This document shows positions 1 through 61,189 of a stretch of DNA of 64,000 nt, piece after piece. The DNA is taken from NCBI GenBank assembly GCA_000934455.1, contig KN886382.1:18562-82561 (forward strand). The letters are read 5' to 3'. The translations under genes and the position numbers were made by a program. The notes beneath the pieces were generated by a model, which was not told the origin of the DNA, made no database searches, and saw only the letters and a program-made list of their open reading frames with translations. Position 1 is the stretch's first letter. Each line of letters begins with the position of its first letter. This DNA is from Apostichopus parvimensis. Taxonomy: Eukaryota > Echinodermata > Holothuroidea > Aspidochirotida > Stichopodidae.

Positions 1-742
1 TTGTTAGTGTATATTTTATATCACGATTCTGCAGTGTATCTCTGGTGTCTCATCTACAGTCTGCAGCAGGCCACAAAAGGTACAAATCAGCCATTCAAAA
101 GTGCTGTTTCTTAGTTTGACACAATCATAGGCAATGAATCTACTGTTGTAGTTGCAACATTTCTGCAGTCTCATCAGTAACTTACTTTTGAAGGATATGG
201 AGTCAAAAGTAAGTGTTCTCTCTAACAACTGACCGTTGGTGCTGTTATCACTTCGAACTACTTCTGTATGTCAGTACGAAAAGTACTCCCTTTTGTCTCC
301 GGTGTCTAACAGTTGCAAACACCTGAAGACACAGAACGTTTAAAACCAACCTGGCCAGTCCCAGCATTTCCTAGGTTGGGACGCCAACACATTTGATCAT
401 AAGTCCAATATCATTTATGGAAGTAGAGGGTGCTCGGGGGGGGGGGGGGGGGGTGAGGGTGTAGGATAATGAATCTTGAAACTCTTTGGACTTTTGTTTT
501 TATATTTAGACAGAACTATGTGTCTGTCTGTTACTATGTTACTAATGTATGATTAAAATTAGCCTTCAAAATGAAAGGGAAAAAAAGTTACTACAATTTG
601 TCCTTTCTTGTTTTATGTCTTTCTTCTCATTGTCAGTCTCACACATTATTCTTTCCATTTTTTGAGGGTTTTTTATTTTAAGCTGGGATTTTTTATTCCT
701 TGCTGGAGACAAAAGGTGGTGGTGTGTGTGTGTGACACCTTT

Positions 743-1012
743 GCTTGTAAACACAATAACTCAAAACTGTACAGTGGATGAACTTTATATTTGGTATGTG
801 GATGCACCTTAGTTGAGGTGAACGTCTGGAAACCTTGTGATTACAATAAAACTCCATATAAAGTACACAGATGCACCTTATTCAATAGAACCCTGTTGTT
901 TTCTGTGGAGGTCAATAGAGGTCAAAGCCTGAAAACCTTGTAAACAACTTCAAAACCATAACCTGGATGAACTTCATATTTAGTATGTTGATGCACCATA
1001 TTGAGTAGAAGA
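743..1012. repeat. Degenerate tandem repeat, three copies
   Basis: Three imperfect copies share the order cttgtaaaca, then (c)tcaaaac, then tggatgaactt, catattt-ggtatgt and gatgcacc(t/a)ta. They begin near 743, 833 and 936. The copies diverge by many substitutions and indels, so this is an old repeat. The family could not be named. Confidence 0.5.
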
Positions 1013-1280
1013 AAGTTATAAGACAAGGAATTACAGTACTAAGCCTTCTGGTTTTACTTTCTCCGAGGGACAGGAGTGGAACATGCAAATGTCTGTATGT
1101 TTGTTGAAATTGTCAGACATTTCTTGTGTAAATATTATGACATATATTGTTATTTTGTATGGAAGAACTACTAAGCCACTTAATTAACATATGTTTTGCT
1201 TGAAAAACACCAGTCATTACTCTATGGCATTTGAAAACCTACAGAGGACAAAAACAGAGTGGTGCAGTTTTTCTCTCAAC

Positions 1281-1286
1281 TTTATT
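1281..1286 (-). terminator. Candidate distal polyadenylation signal of PSMC6
   Basis: On the minus strand this reads AATAAA, about 1.17 kb after the PSMC6 stop codon. It is one of two canonical hexamers noted downstream. Which is used cannot be decided from sequence. Confidence 0.3.
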
Positions 1287-2075
1287 TTGTGAGTTGATCA
1301 AACAGCATAGAGAACAGCGGTAGTAGAGATCTACTACCACAAATTTAATTGTAAGTCTAACTTAGGCAATGATTGCTTGATGTGGAAACTGAATTGACCA
1401 CCCTTTTGCTGCAGATTACCTTTTCCAACTAGAGTGCATCTTTACTGAGATCCATATAACATCTTTGTGTACCATATCCACTAGTAAATTTGGTACTAAA
1501 CACCATCCTGAAGTTATCAAGGCAGTCTATTCTCAACATATACACACTTAAGGAGACTTCAAAATGTTCCCCATTTGTGTATGTATAAACCACATCCTCT
1601 CACAACATTTCACACTGAAAAGAGACACAACTTATGCATATAACTTTCCTTAACATCTAACTCTGGTGTGTTTGCCCCTAAATTAAAATATTCAAAGATA
1701 TGTACCATTCTAATCATGTTGACAAATTTTCAAATTTAGTGGAAAAAACCAAGTTTTCAATATCTGCCTCAGGAGCAGGTTTTCAAACAGTATCTTAAGT
1801 TAATCATTCAGAGATGTAACAGCATGCCATGCATATTAAAGTTCTTTAAATTAGTAAGTAAACACTGAATGTGTCTACACATATGTGACAAATATAGCTC
1901 TTTGAAGTCAGCTTCTCATGACTTGCTTAAAGTTAAGGAGATAACACAAGTTGTCCGGTAAAAGAAGTCCTTTATATCAATGAGTACTGACCCTCCCATT
2001 AAGGTAAGAAACTAACGTGCCTCTCTCTCACCTCTTACATACCTTGAAAATGTTGAGAAACCATCTTGGCTCAAT

Positions 2076-2081
2076 TTTATT
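2076..2081 (-). terminator. Candidate proximal polyadenylation signal of PSMC6
   Basis: On the minus strand this reads AATAAA, about 380 bases after the PSMC6 stop. It would give an ordinary 3' UTR length, so it is preferred slightly over the distal site. Confidence 0.35.
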
Positions 2082-2457
2082 TCCAAGTTCTATTAAAGTA
2101 AAGCATTTCAATCAATCAACCTGTAAATTGTACAATGACATTGCAGTGCTCACACCATCCTGCATTCCATGCATGTTTCCTAGGCAACCTAGCCACCTCA
2201 AATAGTCTATGGAAACTTGTTAAAACACCACTCGATCAACTCCTGAAAATTCATTATGTCAGAATCCTTAGCTGACTTACAGAATGAAGATACTTAATCA
2301 CAAATAACAACCTCCCAAATTTTGACTAGTAAAAGACTGCTTTGAGGCATGAGACAACAATCGGTTACTGGACATCTCTCGGAAGTTAATAACCTGCACT
2401 CTACACAATAAGGTATTGTTAAACAGGGACAAGAGTTTTACAGCTGGAGGTGGTAGA

Positions 2458-10908
<8,451 letters not shown>

Positions 10909-11110
10909 AATCACTGGTGTGTGAGTTACTACGAATAGCTTTAGTTATGTACTACTAAACACTGTCGACTGCGGGAGGAAAAACTTTGGAAAGCTCGCCT
11001 AACGACTTCTTTGCCGTGTGTATCGTTTATGATGAATATTCCATGCCCATTGCAAAGTTGGCGCTAGCCTAACCAAATTGTAGAACACAATCACATGCCC
11101 TACAAAATAG
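10909..11110 (-). promoter_or_regulatory. Putative PSMC6 5' UTR and core promoter region
   Basis: The sequence just upstream of the PSMC6 start is richer in G+C than its surroundings. No TATA box was seen at a sensible distance, which fits a housekeeping promoter. The transcription start cannot be placed. Confidence 0.35.
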
Positions 11111-12311
11111 TTAGGCTTGAAATGCAATTTTGTGAACTCATCACTGGCGCTTACGTATGGAACGCCAAGAGGACATTAGCTTCATCAGAACTCATTCGTG
11201 ATCATCATCGGGTACAGAATCGTCATTAAAAAATTAAAGTACCAATACTCCTTGCAAACAGATCCAAAGTACCGTCTAATATTTGACAATATTACAGATG
11301 TAGCATTATGCTAACAGATGTTGAATCAAATAACTAAATACTTGCCAAAATGCCGATATCCACGTATGTAATGTAATCCCGGTCATATGAATTGTCAAAA
11401 TTTTCACTATATTCGTTGCTAGTTAATTTGCTATGAGTAAGACTAAACAATTTGTTGTAGGAATACAACTTGCGTCATAATGTAGCAAAGCCAAAATATG
11501 AATTAACTTCACCATTGATTACAAATAAATTTACAAGATATCCATAATTTGTCATATATATAAATTAATAATTTATGACAATCAAATTTGGCAAATTAAA
11601 GGAACAGCTGTGTATGTGCTTTGAAAAGTGCTCGGTACTTGAGGAGTGCTTTCAAACATGTGTTTTAAGCCCTTTCGATTTTCACTCTCAGTTATACAGT
11701 ATATATGTAATATGCCAAGTTCTCTAAAATACCTTCCCTGCCATTTTCTGGAAAGTACTGAATGATACGAGGGTTTTGATAGGGTAAATGACACATGGAA
11801 TGCAACATACCATTGTTTTTGACTGGCGCCCCCAGCTTAGTGTGACAATATGAGGGATCACTCCCAACTATGGGCTGGGTAACCAGTTGGTTGAGCACAG
11901 AGCTTATAACCCAGGTCAGTGGTTGTTGGAATCCAGCATACAAACTGACAAGAATATATAGATATGGATATTATAATGAAATATGGAACATGGAAATGCT
12001 ATCAAAATGGTGGATATTTTGTCCAAGTTTAGCAGATTTTATGTGACTTGATAGGATAGTGGACTAGTTGCACACTCACATTATTACAGGGCAGCCATGC
12101 ATTGGGATCCATGAATAATTCTTCTTTCCTTTTGCTGTAGCGGTAATGCTTGGAAATTAAACCTTTGCATGGGGCATTGTTACATCACCAGTACTACCAG
12201 CTACTTTATAACCAAATGACAACTTGTTATAGCATATTGATAGAAAGGAAGGTTGAGAATAATGGTTACATGATAATGGGTTGCATACGGAGGAATTGAG
12301 GAGTTCTTGCA

Positions 12312-12395
12312 AAAAGATGAATTAAGAAAGTGTGGTGGATAAAACCTACAGTATACTGTAGGTTTTATCCACCACCCTTTTTTAATTCATCTTTT
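12312..12395. repeat. 84-bp near-perfect palindrome
   Basis: Two 42-bp arms meet with no spacer at 12353/12354. The centre reads cctacagtatactgtagg. Forty of the 42 positions pair, and one of the two exceptions is a G-T pair. The inner arms contain ggtggataaaacctacagta. It could be a tiny foldback element or a remnant of a MITE. No flanking target-site duplication was evident. Confidence 0.9.
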
Positions 12396-15300
12396 GGCTA
12401 TAGCCAAGGGCATTTTACGTTTCTTTCAAAACTTCAGGACCTTATGTTACATTATAACTTTCAAATCAGACACAAAAAGAAATCAGAAATATGACTTTTA
12501 GAAACAAGAATCTTTTATTCTTAAACAGAAACAAGGTTCACAAGATCAACACTTTACAATTATGTTCTTCAAATTGACCTTTTGCAATGCTGCATGCAGT
12601 GCAGCTCCCTATTGTGGCCATGGTGAATCTTTCTCAGCAGTATACCTCAGACAAACCACACACTTTGTAAGTAAATGTTTCTCCACAGAAGTGACTCCAA
12701 AATATGCTAGGAATAGCAAAAATGGTAACAAGACTAAAACTTTGTTATAATCGACAGCAACAGCTCAGTGGGGAGGTTACACCTTATGTACCTCAAACGG
12801 TCTCGAGACCATGGAAATCATTTAGTGTTAAGGAAAATGAAACAACTTAGCCTGTCGAACATCCTGGCTGATGGGAAATTTCCCAATTAAGCCCTAAGAA
12901 TTTTGAAAAGCCCTTTTTTCTGAGTCTGGTCCACAAAATGCCAACAAAAAGTGTATAATTATGTATTCCTTAACATTTTTTGAGCAATCTGAATTTGTTT
13001 TAACATCAAACTAGAGTTGCACATCTATGTTCACATAGTGTGTGGTATGCACATGGCACAATGCAATAGGTTAATAGTACATTGACTGTCCATTGGTGGA
13101 GGATTCATGATGATATATCACTCGTAGAAGCCGTGAGTCAACAGTGAGATCCACATGTGTGACTCTATCACTTGAAGAAGGTCAGAAACATCCAAGATCG
13201 TCACAATAAATATGTACAAAGTAAAACATTTATGACATAACACTATCTACAGGTGAGAATATCACTTGTATGACGTCACGACACATTGAGAAAATGCACA
13301 ACCATGTAAAGCATCATAAAACTATGTAATGTAATAACAAGATTATGTCAGGTTATATCGTACTAGATGTTACTATTGTCACCAAATTTATGAAGAGATA
13401 TTAATTATTACAATCCAGAAACAATTTCCATCAGAGAGAGAGAAAGAAAAATTCTTTTCTTGACATATCCCCAGCCCCTCCCCTCCCCCTTCCTTTTTTG
13501 TTTGTTTAAAACCCAATCCACTCAAATTTTTAATTGGCTTGAAACTTCAGATCAGGCAAAAATGGTTTAGTTGCGTTGGAATTATCCAAATCCCACCTTT
13601 TTTTTCATATTTGTGGATGGTGCTCTACCATAAAACTCAAAACACTATTTGTTATTTAAAAGCAAGAGGAAGAAATTACACATTAGCAAGTTTCTGAATG
13701 CCGAATGATACCACCAAACTTGTTCACTTTGTAAATCCAGAAAGATTATAAAATAAAACCCACTGTTCCTTAGTCCAAGTGTATACAGAGGTAGCTATTT
13801 GAAAAACGCGCTCATAATTATAAATGAAAATGCACCATCTACACCTTTTGAGCAAATGTGAAGAAATGTTTAATGGCGATCAGTATAACGATCTGTTTTT
13901 GTTGTTTTATTGTTTTTTTTTTAATCTTTGTATGATTTTTTCAAACCTTTTTCTTAGAAGTGGGATTATTGCAGGGGAAAAAAATTCGCTGTTCAGGATA
14001 AATGTTCCAATCCATTTTTTTAAACCACGGTGATATAAAACATTAAACAGATACAATGATAACACAACTTTAAGTTGTTTCTTATATAGATGCTTAACCT
14101 GAAGGGACAAAAAAAAATAGAGGTTCTTATTATTTAGTTAAGCAGTAAAACACCAATGTTTAATGTAAAAAAAAAATTTAAACAAAATCTATTTAAAGCA
14201 AGGATAATCAAGATGGAACATGTTGTGTAAATATCATGTAAAATGTCACACATTACATTAACTGTTACATTGTCAACACTTGCCTCTGAAGATAACTTGA
14301 TGAATGTTTGAGGTAAACAGTGTTAACAAATTTGTAACCAACTGATCCTAAACCAGTACGACTGAAGAGTCATATACAGGGACGCAACCACCTTTATTGT
14401 ACCGAGGGAGAGGGGCAAGCGGCTTCAGATGTTAACTAGTCCAGGGGAGGGGTCTATGGGGACAGGTGCCTCCTCTTTGTTGAGAAATTTTGTAAAAGTG
14501 GAGGGTGCTACAATCTAACATGATGCTATACTTTTGGAAACAACATATTTATGTACTGTACACTAAAATTGTTGGTAATATTCTGTCTGCTACTGGGGGC
14601 GGGGAGGTTGCCTGAGCCCCCCCCCCCCTGATGCTTTCCTGGGTGGATTGAATAGAGGGTTGTGCCCCTGGTTATATGTAACTAGCACTTTTGTATGAGT
14701 CAGGTGTTTTCCAGGCAACTTTCCCGGTCATTTTTTCTACCTATTAATGTTTGGCATGTTAGCAACTAATTGCTCCTTTTCAAAATTAATTGTCAGCCTG
14801 TGTCTGTGATAATTATTCTACTCAGCATTGAACACAACTATTGGAATTATTAAGATTGAAGTATGATTAAAGATAAAGTCACTGTGTTGTTTACATAAAA
14901 CATGATTGTTTCTTACAATGTTGTGCAAATATAACATAAAGAAGTTACTATTTATACTCAGTAAAACCATTTCTGATATTTGAAAACATTATGTTATGTT
15001 TTTATGAATACAATCAGTGTTAAACATATAGCATAGTTTGTCACAGTCCATCGTTGTCATCTTAATCTGTAATGCACACATGAATGCAGGCAAGGAGGGG
15101 GAGGGGTGGGGGAGAGGGGTGGTGAATGGTGCATGGTGATGCCAGAAGTTGGCTTCAATGATCCCAGGGCCACATCCCCTCTTTTCTTTAAAATCCTGTC
15201 CATGTAATCTTTTACCTTTAACAACGGGACCAAGTCCTCATCAATTCCATTAATCTCAACTTAAGACATCAAATACTCTTTTGCGTTCAAGAAAGAAGGC

Positions 15301-18300
15301 ATAATGCTACCTTTTAATTGAAGGGTAATGCTCATTCATTGTTCAACTAAAGTCATTTGGTATTTGGAATTTTGGCCTCACTTTTCATGAAAGCTGAAGG
15401 AACTCCAATCTCGCCTGCACTCTTCCGTTCCCTGCCCCCCCGCCCCCCCCCCCCGCTCACTCTGGCCCTCACATCATTGTTTAGGAACACCTTTCGAATA
15501 AAAATATACTCTTAGTTGGTATCGGAAATGATTCTTGTGGATACAAAAACTTGTCACTATTCCTGATAACATTCTTTACATGAGTCTAATGTTTGTAAAG
15601 TTATGAAGTTGATTCCTTTAAGATCTTTATCATCTTAATTTATCTTGTACAAGACACTCATCAAGAATGCAAAATGAACAAGGAAAGGAATTGTACTTTC
15701 CTTGCATAACATATACGAACAGTTTCACCTAGTGATAACCAAATTGCGTAGTCTACAGCAAGGTTTTCGACCGTTGGCATTTCATTTTGTGAACTTCCTT
15801 AGATGATCAACTAACTACCTCACAATTTTGGGAGGACAAACATTCTTTACTGTAGGAGGAGTGTGTTTTGTGCATTTTCCCAAAAAAAAATGATCAAATA
15901 AAAATGGACCCTTGATGAATTTTGACCTTACATTATTAAACACCTTAATTGTCCCACAACCTAATGAAAAGCTGTTTTATGCATCTTTTGTGAATATAGA
16001 TTCCATATTTGTAGGAGAGGCATTTCCTTCAGAAATGATTTTTCAACTTTACACCAAAGTTTCTTCGCAACAACCCACAGCATCTTGTGTAAGAAGCAGT
16101 AGTTTGTAAACTGGAGACAGTTACATAAAATACATAGATGGATGGAGGCTTGTCGGATGCATATAAAGCTTAACCAACTCTGACGGTGTGAACTAACAAA
16201 ACATTGCATCACTGTTTGACCTTTTGTACATGTCAAGCATCTGTTAGAACCAAAACATTTTCATGAATGATTTGAAAACAAATTTGGCATGCTTGAATCT
16301 AGTCTAAAGACTACCAGATGGAAGTCTGTAAGAACAATTACTGTTTGTAATAAGAAAGAAGTCAGTGTGTAACATTAAAGAAATAGTTTATAAAACAAAA
16401 CAAAATTGTAAACAAAAGTCTATAAGCTTTCATTGATATAAACGTGGAGAACAGGTGAATAGCAATTTAATTAAAAAAATACTGGTCTACCATGAGATAG
16501 GAAACATTACAGGTTAAATCGAAGATGCCAATTGATAAACGTCTTAACGTAAAATAGGTCTTGAAAACAATCATTTGAGAGACAAATCTGAGTCTTAACT
16601 CAGATTGGCAGTATCTAACAAGCTTCCATGTATGAAACTATTAATTTCATTCAAATACTGGAGTTTTAACTTTGTGCATTTCTGACAATTACTAAATATG
16701 AACTAATTTTGGTTAACACATGATTTTGCCTGCCACTAAAAAAAAAAATTAACAAAGTTTTCTATATGGTTTTGTACAGGATTTTTATTTATTTATATTT
16801 AGTTTTTGTATGACCTGCATGTTAAAGTTTCCTTTGGATGAAACCACATTCTAGGTGAAATGTAATTACCAAACATTTACACCGTCTAGGATCCTATATC
16901 AATCTCCATCTCCTGCTTTTGCCTCTTGTTTCCTCTTTTTGTTTTCGTTTCTCCATTTTCAAACAACTGACCTGATCGCAGAGGCAATTGTAATTTTGCT
17001 TTCACAACTTTGTACTTTATTGAGATCCTGGTTCTCACCTGTACTGAGTGTTAATTTCCTTAGAGTGGGTATCCCACAATTACTACGGCAACGAGTGAGT
17101 TATGATACATCATTCTCAATAGAGATTAGATAGATATACATGTACACATCTTAGCTATTCCACTGGTGAAAGTTCTGTTTTGTCTGTACAAAGGGTAGGA
17201 ATAACAACAATAGGCTACCATAAAAGATAAAACTTTACACACAAATAAAAAGGAAGAAAAAAGAAAGAATAATCATATTAAAGAAGAAGAAGAAGAAAGA
17301 ATAAAGCCAAAATATTACAACACTTATCAACAAAAAATTATCCAAAATCTACATTCTTTTGTCTCAATTATATAAAAAAGTTTAAAGCCCAAAAAATAAA
17401 ATAAAATGAAGTAGAAGATTAAGGAAAGAGAAAAATACGTTATCGTGCAAAAAGCAACTAAAAATTAAATCAAAACTTAAAAGAGAGTGAGTAAGAGAGA
17501 GAGATAGCGAGAGAAAGGGAAAATAAAATAAAAGGTATGACACCAAACGAAGATAGATAGTACATGCTTTTGACATAAATTTGAGTTATTTTGTTGGTAT
17601 TACAACAAATCCCATTGCACAAATGATCTGTCAGCTTTTATAACAGAGAGTACCACCAAGTCCATTGCATCTACCCCTAACTCTCTAGGAGGTATGGTCT
17701 GAAGAAACTGTAATACGATTGCACGATTACGTCCAGTTTGTGATTACTAAACAGGGAACCCACCACGTGATAAAATGGCAGTTTTCAATGAGAAAAGAGA
17801 GGTTGATTATCGACCATCTCAAGACCAGGCCTGCAAATAATCACAGAATTGTGTGTTATCATTCCGACTAATCTTCCTCAGGGTTCTCAGTTTTCACTCT
17901 TTCTGTCGAATAGACATAATCTGTAAATGCTACTCTTACACCCATGTATTGCAACACGTGAAAACTGGTGTTTTGAAATAACAACTTCAATTCACACTTG
18001 TCTGTGATCAGATCCACATTTCCAAGTATCAAAGAGTATTTATCACTTTTTTCATCACTTTTGCCAGATTTCCATAAATAGCAATATAATCTGAAGGAGT
18101 ATTTATTATCACTTTTGATTTAGTTTCCTGTGTCAAACTTATCAAGCTGGTTACTCATGTACATACAGAAGAAACCCATACCCTCCCACATCGTCCTCTC
18201 CCCATGCCACCCTCTTAAACTCCTCTGCAACATTTTGGTAGCTCAAACCAATGTCCATGATGAGTTCAACAATTGACCTTTGCTTTATATTCTAAAAATC

Positions 18301-19329
18301 CTGATCAATGCTGTTGGTACCCCTAATGTGCAGCCATGCTATACCTTTTCTTCTCTGTCGTTTGATTATGTGTTTGGATACTACAGTATGCTGCATTATC
18401 CAATGGTGTATATAAATACCTGAAAATTACTCCAAAATAGCATTTTTGTGTATGTCCTACCACCCCTCCCCCTCCCCTCCCTTTCATGTATTTAAAAATT
18501 TGACCCCTCTTCTGAAATAGTCAAATACTTAATTTAAGTTCATTATTCATTATGGTCAGCATCTCCCATCAAATACTTTATAACAATTCATGAATATGGT
18601 AAACTATGATGAAAAATGTGATGCATATTCATAAGTTAATTACTAAGCTGAAGATGTATTACGTAGACAAGAGAAGCAGAAGGGGTTTCCTTTCCGAGCA
18701 TACTGTAGTAGCTGATCAATTCCTTCTATGACAGCTTACATCTTAATAGCCCTAAAATTTCATCAAATTTAAAAAGGAAAAATAGTTGCTACTCATGTCG
18801 CATTTTAGTTTTCACATTGAAAACCTACATTTCTCTTCCAATGCACAACATCTATCAGACACAATAACTTGTTACCACAGTTACTACATTTTGTTTTGTT
18901 TTTTATAGAGAAGCATGGATTGACCCTTGACCTCAACAAGGGTTCTGCCATATTTCTTACATCTTAAATGTCAGCAATACACTGAATAAGGGCTAAGCAT
19001 TGACTGGCAACAAATGGTTATGAAAGTAAGGAGAAAGGGTTCAGTTTTTTTATGCAAAAAAAAAGGGGGGGGGGGGCAAAAAGCAGCTCTTAGATTAATT
19101 TGGCAAGTGACTTGGCACTAGGTGAACAAAGACTAGAAATGGCAAGGACCATATAATGAGATGGTAATGAGATGCACAAACAGCCTCAATATCAAATATC
19201 TACACCACGCCAAAGGAATAAAAGAAACAGCTGAACATGATGTGCCCAAAACACAAAAAGAAGGAAAAAAACAGAACAAAAAGTACGACTGTCTTAAATA
19301 CAAATATTAGGAAACAAAGAGAAATGATA

Positions 19330-19944
19330 ATAAATATTAAAGTGAACTCTGTGCCAGCTATGATAAGGAAAAAGTCTGACAAGGAAAAAGTCTGACAATG
19401 TACAAATATGTTTAATTTCTTTCTATCAGTTTGATGTTACCAAACCAGACAGACTGTGTGAAGCATTTGAGTATGTTTATCGATCGATTGTCTATTCACT
19501 GATTTCAATCAAAAGTAGCGATCAAACTAACACTAATCAAGCTCATTCAACACATCTCGATACACCTTGACAACTCCTGAAGGGATCTGAATTCCAGCAG
19601 ACGTCGGCTAACTTCACGTGTCTCCGTACAGAACTTATTCTCGTCTTTATTTTTCTATTTTTAAATTCAGTTGCAGTTTTTCCTCTTTTTTTTAAAATTT
19701 AAATAACAGAAAGCACCACTACTGTGAGTGAATATTAAAACTGAATGAGTTTTTTTCCTGATGATATTTCTTTTTTGCTGATTCTAAAGATTTCCATCTC
19801 CCTTTGACTATAATACTTACAATAGAAACCCACAAGATGACTTTTTTCCATACTATAGTTTACATAATGATTTTTTTCTCACAACTTTATAATATGAAAA
19901 CTCTATGACAAAATATTACATACTGTTACATCCATATCAAAATA
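19330..19944. repeat. Duplicated block, copy 1 (left of the gap)
   Basis: This 615-bp block is repeated in direct orientation at 19995-20617, and the two are separated only by 50 N. They differ by scattered substitutions and small indels, for example an extra ~10 bases in copy 2 after cacgtgtc. The block runs exactly into the gap. Two alleles placed end to end by the assembler is the simplest reading. Confidence 0.85.
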
Positions 19945-19994
19945 NNNNNNNNNNNNNNNNNNNNNNNNNNNNNNNNNNNNNNNNNNNNNNNNNN
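19945..19994. other. Assembly gap, 50 N
   Basis: Fifty N between the two copies of the duplicated block. The round number suggests a placeholder length. Confidence 0.99.
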
Positions 19995-20617
19995 ATAAAT
20001 ATTAAAGTGAACTCTGTGCCAGCTATGATAAGGAAAAAGTCTGACAAGGAAAAAGTCTGACAATGTACAAATATGTTTAATTTCTTTCTTTCAGTTTGAT
20101 GTTACCAAACCAGACAGACTGTGTGAAGCATTTGAGTATGTTTATCGATCGATTGTCTATTCACTGATTTCAATCTAATTAGCGATCAAACTAACACTAA
20201 TCAAGCTCATTCAACACATCTCGATACACCTCGACAACTCCTGAAGGGATCTGAATTCCAGCAGACGTCGGCTAACTTCACGTGTCATTTCTTATCTCCG
20301 TACAGAACTTATTTCGTCTTTATTTTTCTATTTTTAAATTCAGTTGCAGTTTTTCCTCTTTTTTTTATTAATTTAAATAACAGAAGCACCACTACTGTGA
20401 GTGAATATTAAAAATGAATGAGTTTTTTTCCTGATGATATTTCTTTTCTGCTGGTTCTAAAGATTTCCATCTCCCTTTGACTACAATACTTACAATAGAA
20501 ACCCACAAGATGACTTTTTCCATACTATAGTTTACATAATGATTTTTTTTCTCACAACTTTATAATATGAAAACTCTATGACAAAATATTACATACTGTT
20601 ACATCCATATCAAAATA
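19995..20617. repeat. Duplicated block, copy 2 (right of the gap)
   Basis: Second copy of the block at 19330-19944. Both copies start with ataaatattaaagtg and end with ccatatcaaaata. Copy 2 then continues into unique sequence with an (aat)n run. Confidence 0.85.
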
Positions 20618-21398
20618 TTTTATTAATAATAATAATAATAAATCTAGGCTGTTAATAGCAAGAAGCATCAGCAAGCATACATCTACACATCCGTTGATGG
20701 TTAATATTACATAAAAGCAATTTCTCAGTAGCTGACCACCAACATCTATCATCTCTAACAACCCATGCTTGCTGAAGAAAATCTCAACAAACAAAGAAAA
20801 AAAAAGAAAGAAAAAAAAAAAAAAAGCTCTTCGATAACAAGTTGATATTTCTTTTCAAGGTTTCAAATTAGCAATAGAAGTAATTTATATCAAACCTTTT
20901 TACACAAGATACAACCCCGCTGTCATTCGTACCGTGCATAAGACTTCTCATCTACTCGCTATTTATAATATCAAGATACTCTCCATTTTATGCTCTTTTT
21001 CTTTTGGTTCTCCCCCCCCCCACTCTCCTCTCCTGAGCATTGATCTTGCATATATTTCCCTGTTAAAAGTCCACATTTCACCCTTTCTCTCTCTACCCGA
21101 GTGCTATGGTCTAACACCTTTCACCAATTATTAATATTTTCCTTTCAGAGAGTGACATTACTACAGCTTGGATAGCTGCTGTTTTTTTGGTAGTGTGTCA
21201 ATTTCAAATGGATGCCTCTTCTGCTGCCAAAGGTTTCTTAAAGAAGCAGTCAGAGAAAAAGAGCTGAATACAGTTTGCCATTTTGCAATTTCCTTTTTCT
21301 TTTCTCTCTCTTGTTTTTTTAAAATCTTTTTGGCAAAAAGAATGAGAAAAAGAAAAAAACATCGTCAGTTCTCTCTGCTCACATCAAATTCAAGGATA

Positions 21399-21425
21399 TT
21401 TATTTCATTTATTCATTTGTTTATT
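21399..21425 (-). terminator. Cluster of candidate polyadenylation signals of the PKC gene
   Basis: Three AATAAA hexamers on the minus strand (at 21399-21404, 21408-21413 and 21420-21425) lie 157-183 bases beyond the PKC stop codon. They would give a short 3' UTR. Use of a more distant site cannot be excluded. Confidence 0.4.
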
Positions 21426-21581
21426 TCTTTACCTACAGTATTTACTTTTAATATTCAAACAGAAAATGACAAGGCTGTGTCTGATATTACATAAAATGAT
21501 TTGAATGATATAGCTAATAAAACATATGAGCTGCACACCCCAAAAGCCTTCAGATATTTTAACTACCAATCCCATGATGCA

Positions 21582-60746
<39,165 letters not shown>

Positions 60747-61189
60747 CTGAAAACAGATAAGAGGCAAACCTTGAGACCTTAAACCAAAAAAAAACTTCAG
60801 ATAAAATATTTTTCTAAATACAGTTCTTATATTCAAATTATGAACCCACATGTTATCAATTCTAATCCGGCGGCATGATAGAGGCATCTAGTGCAATACA
60901 CAAAGAGACATACAGTGAAGGATATCTCTGCCACTCATCGTACCAAACTAATATGGGTATACCCTGTACGTATACGTACCGAATAAAACATTGACTAATC
61001 ATATGCATTTTCTGAATGTGTGGTGTTTTGTTTGTTTGTTATCATTAATACATTTATGTGAACATACATTTGAACTGTACCAACTGGTTTCAACCACAAG
61101 GATTGACATGGTTTACGTCTAGATGAAAGTTAAATTGCAGTCAAGATATACATAAATACAAATACATTACTATATATAACCTCTGGACA

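Larger units (their letters stand above)
1..2457. other. Downstream flank and 3' UTR of PSMC6
   Basis: No coding exon is recognisable on either strand. The stretch holds a run of G of about 16 bases near 437-452, a short TG run near 720, a degenerate dispersed repeat at 743-1012, and two candidate polyadenylation signals for the minus-strand gene. The short open frames here have no recognisable motifs. Confidence 0.6.
11111..21398. other. Intergenic region between PSMC6 and the PKC gene
   Basis: No coding exon was recognised on either strand over about 10 kb. It holds an 84-bp palindrome (12312-12395), a minus-strand AATAAA near 12513-12518, C- or G-rich homopolymer tracts (about 14620, 15440, 19065), AAG-rich and A-rich stretches near 17230-17530, and a duplicated block around a 50-N gap at 19330-20617. 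Part of it may be a long 3' UTR of the PKC gene. Confidence 0.5.
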
